This document shows, piece after piece, positions 32,704 through 40,489 of a DNA stretch of 40,489 bases (positions are counted from its first letter, which is position 1; every line of letters begins with the position of its first letter). The notes below the pieces were generated by a model. It ran no database searches. It saw only the letters and a list, made by a program, of their open reading frames with translations, and was not told where the DNA came from. Position numbers and translations under genes: made by a program. The stretch comes from Globomyces pollinis-pini (lineage: Eukaryota; Chytridiomycota; Chytridiomycetes; Rhizophydiales; Globomycetaceae): positions 1 to 40,489 of the forward strand of contig MU621245.1 in NCBI GenBank assembly GCA_025399215.1, written 5' to 3'.

Positions 32704-33267
32704 AGTGAATATAATTTTTTCGGAGTAAATGTGTCAAATGGCTGTGAATACATAACCTGTAGTAACTTTCTGTCCGTCATTTGTACCATGATGCATTATT
32801 GATGGGGTTTACAATTCGTAATCATAGCAGACTCTAAACACAACTATTCAAGAGAGGACTAAAACATGATAGAAATACCATCAAAGAGGCCAAAGCTAAC
32901 CTAATAATATACACATGATAGTCAACATAAATCGAACACAAACACGCTTCTTTCTACACACAAAAAAAAGGCGTAGTTCCAAAGTGATGTCTTTAAACAT
33001 GGTTGAAGCTGGAAATGTCATAAAACTGAGCAAAGAAGTATATAGAATATTTCTTTACCCAAATATCGACGTCATTGAATTCTCAACACTTTCTACAATA
33101 TGAAAAACTAGTTTACAAAGAAATTGTATCCACCTACTTGGTACAACATGATCATGTACAATGTGACAACTACACTCGATTCATTTTACATGTAATCATC
33201 TATCGCATTGTGTGATAATTAAAAATTAATCTATATAAACCAGCACAATTCTCCTCTAACCCAACAA
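32704..33267. other. Promoter region of BT1 copy 2
   Basis: A 564-bp gap with no supported gene. It holds aaaaaaggcgtagt at 32964-32977, repeated exactly at 34960-34973 upstream of BT1 copy 3, and the TATA box at 33232-33239. Confidence 0.45.
33232..33239 (+). promoter_or_regulatory. TATA box of BT1 copy 2
   Basis: TATATAAA lies 36 bp upstream of the ATG at 33268, followed by a pyrimidine-rich leader (ttctcctctaaccc). Confidence 0.6.
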
Positions 33268-34731
33268 ATGATTCAAGGTGGAATTGACTGGTTTAGAAGA
33301 AATAATGAACTTCATGGATGGGCTATGGTAGTTTTGGCTGGTTACACGTATCTTGCTCAAGGTGGTCGTGGTTATATCGACGATTCTTTCGAATGGATCT
33401 CCATTTACGGTTTCAAATTAAAGCCTTCAGATATTGAAGCTGCTAAAGCGATTGGAAAACTTCCATGGTCACTAAAGTTCATCATTGGTTTGATATCCGA
33501 CAATCTTCCAATTATGGGATACAATGTCAAACCTTATATGTTCCTAATGTCTGCTCTCGGTTTTGTTGCTGTGCTTATGATGGGAATGCCTTCTTGGACT
33601 AGTGATGTTACTACTTTGACTGCTGCTTACCTTGTGATGCAATTCTATGGATCTTCTGCTGATTGTTTGACTGATGCTTTGGTTATCAAGAATGGACAAA
33701 ACGATGAAGAAGACTCTACCTCATCTTTGCAATCTATCTCTTGGTTTATGTTGGGTATTGGTGCAGCTGTATTTCGAATTCTTGGAGGATACCTATCAAC
33801 TGATCCAAAGGCTTACAAAGGTGTCAGTTTACCAGGTGCGCGTACCTATAATTTGATCATGGCTATTTTTCCACTAGGTCTCTTTGTATTGTTGTTCTTT
33901 GTGAAGGAGGAGAAGTCAAAGATCCGCCCTGGGTTTAAAGCATTAGGCCAGCAGTTGATCCGTTTAGTAGTAGCTCTTTTTTCCCCTCCATTTATCGTCT
34001 TGCGATTAATTGCTTGGTTAATCTTGACTGGTGCTGCAGGATTTTCTCTCGGCGCTCCTTCTAAAATCTTCAACACTTCATTCTTGAAAATTACACCGGC
34101 AATTCAATCATGGATTACCGCTTCTGGTTATGTATTTTTATCCATTGGTGTGTTTGTATACTACCGTTGGTTCCGGCATACTTCTTTCCGTTACATTTAT
34201 GGAGTCTCACAGGTACTGGTTGGAATCTTTGGCTTATTGGACTACGCTCTTGTTCAACGGTGGAATGTTGCTCTAGGAATCCCCGATGTCCCATTCTTGT
34301 TTTTTAGTGGTGCTATTTCGGAAGTTATGGAACGCTTGAACTCCATGCCTTTCTTGGTAATGGCCGGTCAATTGTGCCCACCAAATATGGAAGCTACTTT
34401 CTTTTCAGCATTGATGTCAATCTCTAATCAAGGCACCACTATTGGCCAATTGATTGGTGCTGAAGTACAAAAGGCTTACAATATGTCAGAAACGAACCTT
34501 GATGGGTATGGATCTGCTATTCTAATCCGTGTTGCAACTACTTGTGCCTGTGTACTTTTCATTTGGTTGATTCCTGATACTAACGCAATGAATCCAACCA
34601 ATGCTGAATCTATTAAGCCAACTAACCCTACCCTCAAAGCGATCTTTAAATGGGCCGGTTTGGATCAAGAAGAGCCAAGCAAAATTGAAGAGGGGGTGAA
34701 AGAAATTGATGGTGTCAAATCCAATGCTTAA
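33268..34731 (+). CDS. BT1/folate-biopterin-type transporter, copy 2
   Basis: A single 487-codon exon, closest by eye to copy 1, from which it differs mainly in loops and the short acidic tail. It keeps GLISDNLPIMGYNVKPYMFL, VMQFYGSSADCLTDALV, SSLQSISWFMLG, FFVKEEKSKIRPGFK and the PDTNAMNPTNAES tail. One oddity is GIGAAVFRILGG, which puts an arginine inside a membrane segment where the other copies have glycine, asparagine or serine. AATAAA lies at 34756-34761, 25 bp after the stop, giving a short 3' UTR. As a multi-pass MFS-fold carrier it should act at the plasma or an organelle membrane; the substrate is unproven. Confidence 0.82.
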   Translation: MIQGGIDWFRRNNELHGWAMVVLAGYTYLAQGGRGYIDDSFEWISIYGFKLKPSDIEAAKAIGKLPWSLKFIIGLISDNLPIMGYNVKPYMFLMSALGFVAVLMMGMPSWTSDVTTLTAAYLVMQFYGSSADCLTDALVIKNGQNDEEDSTSSLQSISWFMLGIGAAVFRILGGYLSTDPKAYKGVSLPGARTYNLIMAIFPLGLFVLLFFVKEEKSKIRPGFKALGQQLIRLVVALFSPPFIVLRLIAWLILTGAAGFSLGAPSKIFNTSFLKITPAIQSWITASGYVFLSIGVFVYYRWFRHTSFRYIYGVSQVLVGIFGLLDYALVQRWNVALGIPDVPFLFFSGAISEVMERLNSMPFLVMAGQLCPPNMEATFFSALMSISNQGTTIGQLIGAEVQKAYNMSETNLDGYGSAILIRVATTCACVLFIWLIPDTNAMNPTNAESIKPTNPTLKAIFKWAGLDQEEPSKIEEGVKEIDGVKSNA

Positions 34732-35341
34732 GCTTCTTCGTCCATTTAGACAGAGAATAAAATAAAAAACATTAAAAGAATGATGTTCATGTATCTCAGT
34801 TATGAGGTTATTTTATAAAGTATATAGACTTGGGATCAAGACTTTAAGTTTTCGAATTAGTGCTTGCAAGTATTCATCAACCGATTTAATATGATCCGTT
34901 TTTTGGGCCTGATGTGATTAAAAGAAGGCAGAGTAGCAGGCGTCGTACATATTAGGTACAAAAAAGGCGTAGTCCTAATGTGGGTTACACGCCCATTGTT
35001 GACCTCTAGCTGCAAATTCATAATTCAATTTATGACATCTAAAAAATGGTTTCTCAATATCTGAAGAAATTGATTTCAAATTTCTTTGATATAGTTTTAA
35101 AAAAAGCCTAGTTTGATTCGGAATAAATGACAAGATAAATGATGGCCGAATATTTGTTGCTTCCATTATTTGATAACACACATCCTCATTTTTTTCAATA
35201 AAATTGTGATACACTGTACATCTGTGTTTGATTTAATACATAACAGCTCTTAGAAATGGATCGGTCCAACACATGGTTTTAAGCGTGACAGAACACAATA
35301 AAAAAGTATAAAATGAAGGAGAACTCATCGCATAATATTAA
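34732..35341. other. Promoter region of BT1 copy 3
   Basis: A 610-bp gap. It holds two 14-bp words shared with the other BT1 upstream regions (34960-34973 with copy 2; 34977-34990 with copy 4) and the TATA box. No gene is supported. Confidence 0.45.
35307..35313 (+). promoter_or_regulatory. TATA box of BT1 copy 3
   Basis: TATAAAA begins 35 bp upstream of the ATG at 35342. Confidence 0.6.
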
Positions 35342-36805
35342 ATGATTAGAGGAGCAATTGATTGGTTTAGAAGAAACAATGAACTTCATGGATGGGCGAT
35401 GGTAGTCTTGGCTGGTTATACATACCTTGCTCAAGGTGGTCGTGGTTATGTTGACAAATCTTTTAAATGGATTTCTATCTATGGCTTCAAATTGGAACTT
35501 TCTGATATTGAAACGGCATTGGCTATTGGGAAACTTCCTTGGTCTTTTAAGTTTCTCATTGGGTTAGTATCAGATAACCTTCCGATTATGGGATACAATG
35601 CCAAGCCTTACATGTTCCTAATGACTGCTTTAGGTTTCATAGCCTTGGTGATGCTGGGAATGCCATCCTTTACTGGCGAGGTGACTACTTTGACTGCTGC
35701 CTACCTTGTGATGCAATTTTATGGATCATCTGTTGATTGTTTGACTGATGCTTTAGTTGTTAAAAATGGACGTAATGATGAAGAAGACTCCACTTCATCT
35801 TTACAATCTATTTCTTGGTTCATGTTGGGTATTGGTGGTGCCACCTTCAATATCCTTGGGGGAATTTTGTCTACAGATCCTACTGCGGTAAAAAATATCA
35901 GTTTACCTGGAGCGCGGCTTTACAACTCGCTTATGGCTGTCTTCCCATTTGGTCTCTTTGTGTTATTATTCTTTGTGAAGGAGGAGAAGTCAAAGATTCG
36001 CCCTGGGTTCAAAGTATTGGGACAACAAATTATTCGGCTTCTTGTTGCTCTTTTCTCTCCACCATTCCTCGTTTTAAGACTGATTGCTTGGTTGATCTTG
36101 GCCGGAGCAGCGCGTTTCTCACTCTCTACCCCTAATGATGCATTCATTATTACCGGCCTAAAAATCACACCGCAGACGCAAGCGTATATTGAAGCGTTTT
36201 CTTACTTGGCCTTGTCTGCTGGAGTATTTTTGTACTATCGATTCTTCCGCCATACTTCTTTCCGATATATCTATGGTGCCTCCCAAATATTGCTTGGTAT
36301 CTTCGGATTGTTGGATTATGCTCTTGTGCAAAGATGGAATATAGCTATTGGCATTCCAGATATTCCTTTCCTATTTTTCAGTGGTGCTATTGGGGAAGTC
36401 ATGGATCGTTTGAATACTATGCCTTTCTTGGTAATGGCCGGTCAATTATGTCCACCAAACATGGAAGCTACTTTTTTTTCAGCGTTAATGTCTATTTCCA
36501 ATCAGGGATCTACTGTTGGACAGCTAATTGGTGCAAAAGTGCAGGATGCGTATAGTATGACGGAGGAAAACTTAGATGGGTACGGACCTGCCATTCTGTT
36601 ACGAACTGGAACCACTTGTGCGATGATTCTTTTCATTTGGTTGATTCCTGATACTAATGCAATGAATCCAACCAATGCTGAATCTATCAAGCCAACTAAC
36701 CCAACCCTCAAAGCGATCTTTAAATGGGCCGATTTGGATAAAGATGATGAAACAAAGATCGAAGAAGGTATCAAAGCGGATGAACCAGTTAAACCGGTCG
36801 CCTGA
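35342..36805 (+). CDS. BT1/folate-biopterin-type transporter, copy 3
   Basis: A 487-codon single exon with the full set of family blocks: IDWFRRNNELHGWAMVVLAG, LPWSFKFLIGLVSDNLPIMG, FYGSSVDCLTDALVVKNG, RFFRHTSFRYIYGASQ, MPFLVMAGQLCPPNMEATFF and the NPTNAESIKPTNPTLKAIFK tail. Compared with copies 1 and 2 it diverges in the extracytoplasmic loops (TDPTAVKNISLPG; TPNDAFIITGLKITPQTQAY), where substrate preference might differ. Over 36231-36371 its DNA is almost identical to copy 4, which points to gene conversion. AATAAA at 36834-36839. Confidence 0.82.
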   Translation: MIRGAIDWFRRNNELHGWAMVVLAGYTYLAQGGRGYVDKSFKWISIYGFKLELSDIETALAIGKLPWSFKFLIGLVSDNLPIMGYNAKPYMFLMTALGFIALVMLGMPSFTGEVTTLTAAYLVMQFYGSSVDCLTDALVVKNGRNDEEDSTSSLQSISWFMLGIGGATFNILGGILSTDPTAVKNISLPGARLYNSLMAVFPFGLFVLLFFVKEEKSKIRPGFKVLGQQIIRLLVALFSPPFLVLRLIAWLILAGAARFSLSTPNDAFIITGLKITPQTQAYIEAFSYLALSAGVFLYYRFFRHTSFRYIYGASQILLGIFGLLDYALVQRWNIAIGIPDIPFLFFSGAIGEVMDRLNTMPFLVMAGQLCPPNMEATFFSALMSISNQGSTVGQLIGAKVQDAYSMTEENLDGYGPAILLRTGTTCAMILFIWLIPDTNAMNPTNAESIKPTNPTLKAIFKWADLDKDDETKIEEGIKADEPVKPVA

Positions 36806-36948
36806 ACATCAGTTGTGGACTAGAAATACACACAATAAAAAAAGAATGAATTGAATTTGTTTGTAGTGTTGTGTTAGATACCATAATATTGAGAGAACAG
36901 TAAGGTTGTCAATACAATAAAGATTAGGGACGGTTACTGTGAAATTTT

Positions 36949-37214
36949 GGTGGCATTGGCCAATTTGAATCAGTACCTGATTGAGCTACTGAGGATAGAG
37001 AGCAGAACTTTGCGAGTTTTATTGCATAAGACTAATTGGATATAATCTCGAGGACTTGGGAATATCACACTGAAATAACCTGGTAATCAGACCATGTCAA
37101 GCTGTTATTATCGTATATCATTGTGTAGAAATAATTTTTACTGCTTGGTGGCAGTACTAGCCAATTTGAACCAGTACCTGAATGGGCTACTGGGGATAGG
37201 GAGCAGAACTTTGC
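36949..37214. repeat. Direct repeat A, two diverged copies
   Basis: A1 (36949-37013) and A2 (37147-37214) share gccaatttgaa(t/c)cagtacctga and ga(g/t)agcagaactttgc-like blocks over about 65 bp, at roughly 80% identity by eye. They are about 200 bp apart and in the same orientation. Confidence 0.7.
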
Positions 37215-37776
37215 TATTGAACCAACATATTCAGCCATGAATATTATCTTGAATTTATCGCGAAGATTTATTGGAGATACGCCCAAATAAATTTCCCACC
37301 AACGTCAAAGCTGCTATTGCGGTATGGCACTCTGCTAGCAGAGATAGAAATTACAATATCATAAAGATAATAAAAAAATAATTCTGTAGAAATAATGATT
37401 TAAATATTATCATCAGATAAAAATTTAAAAAATCCTAATACCAATCAACTGGTATCAAGTTCACGGCTGGACTAACAATTGATTGGTTTCTGAATAGGAT
37501 AAGAACACACAAGCCCGAGTAATTATCTTGGTTGATTATATTTGAAATAACTAAATATGTGTTTTTCTATTACTTCTGTCTCTTCAAATCAAAGCCGCAC
37601 TTTTTATCTCAACAAATGCCTGAAAGAGTTTTACGACCTTTTCGAAGATAGTACTTTTTCTATCGACTCATTGGAGATATGCCCGAAGACTCTTGGAATA
37701 TCGCGCCAAAATATATACTTGTAATTTCCCACCAACGTCAAAGCTGCTATTGCGGTACGGCACTCTTTAGTAGAGA
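37035..37776. repeat. Direct repeat B, three diverged copies
   Basis: B2 (37270-37345) and B3 (37670-37776) share attggagata(c/t)gccc and a 40-bp core containing aatttcccaccaacgtcaaa then gctgctattgcggta, nearly identical. B1 (37035-37120) is a more decayed copy (attggatataatctcgagga; gtcaagctgttattatcgta). A and B alternate as A1-B1-A2-B2...B3, so the region probably arose by duplication of a unit of about 200 bp or more. Confidence 0.65.
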
Positions 37777-38237
37777 TAATGATCTTAGTATCATAAAAAA
37801 AAGTACTTTTCTATCAAACTTATTCAATTTGAGCTATGTGCATTCTTTGTTATGTATGATTGAGAAAATTGGTATTTTGCATTTTAATTACTAACCATTC
37901 TGTACATCAAGAGCAAATAAGTTAAAACAACGAGAAGTCTTTTGTATTTTGTGTTTGAGATCCACTGTCTAGCTTTGTGATGAAGACACAGCACTGGCGT
38001 CTTACCAAAATCCGCGTGGTGCAGAATGTGGGTTACACAACAACGAAATACTGAGTGATAGAAGGTAAATAGTGTCTCATTTGAATATTAGTAGGAGTGA
38101 ATGTAACCTAAACCATTAAACTGTCTTATTGTGTTTTTTCTTTCGGGTAAACTCAATTTCCTTCATTAAGTTTGTGATACCTACCGTTTCCATCCTGTTT
38201 GAAATATACGGCTCACATGTAAAAGGAAATCGAAAAG

Positions 38238-38245
38238 TATAAATA
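38238..38245 (+). promoter_or_regulatory. TATA box of BT1 copy 4
   Basis: TATAAATA begins 35 bp upstream of the ATG at 38273. Confidence 0.6.
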
Positions 38246-38272
38246 CCAGAGAAACACAGTGTCCTTGATCGA

Positions 38273-39745
38273 ATGATCAGTGGAGCAATTGATTGGTTTC
38301 GAAGAAACAATGAACTTCATGGATGGGCTATGGTGGTCTTGGCTGGTTATACATATCTCGCTCAAGGTGGTGGTGGGTATACTGATCTTTCTTTCCAATG
38401 GATCTCTATCTATGGCTTCAAATTGAAGCGTTCTGATGTTCAATCTGTGAAAGCAATTGGGGGACTTCCATTCACCCTGAAGTTCGTCATTGGTTTGATA
38501 TCCGACAATCTTCCAATTATCGGATACAATGTGAAGCCTTACATGCTCTTAATGGCTGGTATCGGTTTTGTGGCCTTGACTATGATGGGTATACCAGCAT
38601 TGACAGGTAATTTTACAACACTCAGTGCTGCTTATCTTGTGATTCAATTATATGGATCTTCTATTGATTGTCTGACTGATTCGTTGGTTATCAAGAAAGG
38701 GCGGAATGATGAGCTAGACTCCACGTCAGCGTTACAATCGATTTCTTGGTTTATGTTTGGAATTGGTGGAAGTGTATTTAGTCTTCTTGCAACATACCTA
38801 CTTGTAGATCTAAATGCCGAATCAGGTATCAATTTACCAGGTGCTCGATTTTACAACTTACTCATGGCTATCTTCCCATTTGGTATCTTTGCGCTATCTT
38901 TCTTTGTGAAAGAAGAAAAGTCCAAGATTCGTCCTGGGTTCAAAGTGTTGGGCCAGCAACTGATTCGGCTCGTTATCGCTTTCTCCTCGCATATATTTCT
39001 GGTGTTAAGATTGGTTGCTTGGTTCATCTTGGCTGGAGCTGCGCGTTTCTCTCTCACTATCCCTAGCGTTATGTTCAACTTTACCTACCTTAATATCAGC
39101 CCATATATCCAAACATGGATTGATTTCGGTTCCTATTTGGCTTTATCTGGTGGAGTCTTTGTGTACTATCGATTCTTCCGCCATACTTCTTTCCGATATA
39201 TCTATGGTGCCTCCCAAATATTGCTTGGTATCTTCGGGTTGTTGGATTATGCTCTTGTGCAAAGATGGAATATAGCTATTGGGATTCCAGATGTTCCTTT
39301 CCTATTCGTCAGTGGTGTACTTGTAGATGGAATAGAACGTTTACAAACGATGCCTTTCTTGATTATGGCCGGTCAATTATGTCCTCCAAACATAGAAGCT
39401 ACTTATTTCTCAGTTTTGATGTCATTAATGTCTCTCTCTAATTACGGATTTACTATTGGTCAATGGATTGGTGTTAAAGTACAGAAAGCGCATGGTATTA
39501 CTTACGACAACTTGGATGGGTATGGGCCTGCCATTCTGTTACGTGTTGCGACTACTTGTGCCTGCGTTCTTTTGATCTGGCTGATTCCTGATACTAATGC
39601 AATGAATCCAACCAATGCTGAATTTATCAAGCCAACTCATCCGACTCTCAAAGCTATTTTCAAATGGGCTGATTTGGACAGTGCTGATGAAGCGGATGTC
39701 AAAGGAGGAAGCAAAGCAGTTGAAGCAGTTAAACAGATTGCTTGA
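38273..39745 (+). CDS. BT1/folate-biopterin-type transporter, copy 4
   Basis: A single exon of 490 codons and the most diverged of the four. All core blocks remain (LPFTLKFVIGLISDNLPIIG, SWFMFGIGGSVFSLLATYL, FFVKEEKSKIRPGFKVLGQQ, RFFRHTSFRYIYGASQ, and the NPTNAEFIKPTHPTLKAIFK tail). The extra length comes from a small tandem duplication, SVLMSLMSLSNYGFTIG against SALMSISNQG(S/T)T(I/V)G in the others, and from longer loops. Several otherwise invariant positions change (PPNIEATYFS, NYGFTIGQW), which may alter transport specificity. It carries a segment nearly identical to copy 3. AATAAA at 39772-39777. Confidence 0.82.
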   Translation: MISGAIDWFRRNNELHGWAMVVLAGYTYLAQGGGGYTDLSFQWISIYGFKLKRSDVQSVKAIGGLPFTLKFVIGLISDNLPIIGYNVKPYMLLMAGIGFVALTMMGIPALTGNFTTLSAAYLVIQLYGSSIDCLTDSLVIKKGRNDELDSTSALQSISWFMFGIGGSVFSLLATYLLVDLNAESGINLPGARFYNLLMAIFPFGIFALSFFVKEEKSKIRPGFKVLGQQLIRLVIAFSSHIFLVLRLVAWFILAGAARFSLTIPSVMFNFTYLNISPYIQTWIDFGSYLALSGGVFVYYRFFRHTSFRYIYGASQILLGIFGLLDYALVQRWNIAIGIPDVPFLFVSGVLVDGIERLQTMPFLIMAGQLCPPNIEATYFSVLMSLMSLSNYGFTIGQWIGVKVQKAHGITYDNLDGYGPAILLRVATTCACVLLIWLIPDTNAMNPTNAEFIKPTHPTLKAIFKWADLDSADEADVKGGSKAVEAVKQIA

Positions 39746-40489
39746 ACATGATTTTCGAGTTAGACAGGCGTAATAAAATCGGAATGAATGAAAAATGCTT
39801 GTAATATTTCACGTATTTGATAAAATGTGTTTGAAAGTATTTCAGATTTCTCTTGTAATTCAATATATTTAATAGAAGACATAAACTTTAACGAAGAAAG
39901 GAAACTCATTTTCTTTAATAAAAAAACTGAAACTACAGTTTTTGAAATAGTATTTATAAATATTTGGAAGGTGAAAAGCAAAATTAGGGCATAAAAATGC
40001 AAAGATCCATAACCAAGACCGTATCAAAATACAACTTGCCCTTCTACATATAAAGCAGATCTACTCTACTCCAGTCTATAATATAGGTCATCTTAATAAT
40101 GGTTTTTTCAGATTACCTTGTCTCAATTGGACTGATATATATAGAGTATAGACACTAGAAATTTACCAACGGCTGCCATTGGTAAATTCAATACTGTACA
40201 AAATAGTCAAACGCTGACGGACTGCAAAATGTTCCATCAAAACACTTTGGAAATTAAATCCTCAACCATTCCGAACTATTAATCAACTATCCTGTCTTCT
40301 CCATTGCTAGAATACGACTGTAGAACCCCTTAAATGTTATAATATATGACTTATATATTGTATTTTATTAATATTTTTCTTATCTATTTAAGTACTTTAT
40401 TCCTTGTTTCCTGTTTTGGTCACGGATTCGTTGTTTTCCACAAAACAACGAGTTTCACACGAAACAATGAATTCAACTATTTTTCAACA
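39746..40489. other. 3' flank of the BT1 cluster
   Basis: No gene is supported; an 80-codon minus frame at 39760-40002 starts at TTG. Two perfect hairpins stand out: 40160-40188 (10-bp stem aatttaccaa/ttggtaaatt, 9-nt loop) and 40429-40450 (9-bp stem cgttgtttt/aaaacaacg, 4-nt loop). Confidence 0.5.

Larger units (their letters stand above)
36806..38272. other. 1.47-kb repeat-bearing intergenic region
   Basis: No gene is supported. The first 970 bp contain diverged direct repeats (entries below), a 9-bp inverted repeat (37440-37448 with 37479-37487) and AT-rich filler. The last 250 bp hold the copy 4 promoter, including aatgtgggttacac at 38025-38038. Confidence 0.55.

Noticed and set aside
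39760..40002. 80-codon hydrophobic minus-strand frame
   Set aside because: TTG start and AT-driven hydrophobic composition; no family features.

Overview
The window looks like nuclear DNA of a fungus outside Dikarya (inference). It is AT-rich and gene-dense. Fungal hallmarks are a velvet-domain regulator, a PMT2-type protein O-mannosyltransferase, a yeast-type amino-acid permease and ATP-type PEP carboxykinase. A stathmin-like protein with an MGCG N-terminus argues for an early-diverging, perhaps zoosporic, lineage. I cannot name the species. The standard code fits, and TAA, TAG and TGA are all used as stops. Nearly every intron I could place is only 25-35 nt long (GT...AG, often with a CTAAY-like branch site close to the acceptor), so most genes had to be rebuilt from several short open frames.

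Layout. 1-1742: BT1-family transporter copy 1 (minus). 1743-3459: no convincing gene. 3460-5061: amino-acid permease (4 exons), convergent with a DUF1279/FAM210-like protein (5221-5654, minus). 6166-7896: PEP carboxykinase. 7897-9542: gene-poor, with a 22-bp tandem repeat and a striking roughly 125-bp inverted repeat made of two broken copies of an NYN-like coding fragment. 9543-11196: CDC20. 11255-13110: unrecognised 588-aa protein (minus). 13354-15130: importin alpha. 15771-16391: velvet protein (minus). 16735-17201: small uncertain gene. 18056-18294: tRNA-Thr, tRNA-Tyr (with intron) and tRNA-Cys, 5-6 nt apart with one terminator. 19666-20652: stathmin-like protein. 20790-22233: KNL1/Spc7-like kinetochore protein (9 exons). 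22354-25192: PMT2 (19 exons, minus). 25783-26313: secreted lysine/alanine repeat protein with Kex2-like sites. 26455-29372 and 29822-32703: tandem pair of membrane-anchored amidohydrolases. 33268-39745: BT1-family copies 2, 3 and 4, with degenerate repeats between copies 3 and 4.

How the genes relate. The left and centre are mostly housekeeping: gluconeogenesis, APC/C activation, nuclear import, kinetochore and O-mannosylation. The right third is a paralog-rich block: a secreted cationic repeat protein, two amidohydrolases with near-identical conversion tracts, and three tandem BT1 transporters, with a fourth at the left edge facing the other way. All four BT1 genes carry a TATA box 33-36 bp before the ATG, which implies very short leaders and shared control. 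That the amidohydrolases and transporters serve one uptake or degradation function is only an inference from adjacency.
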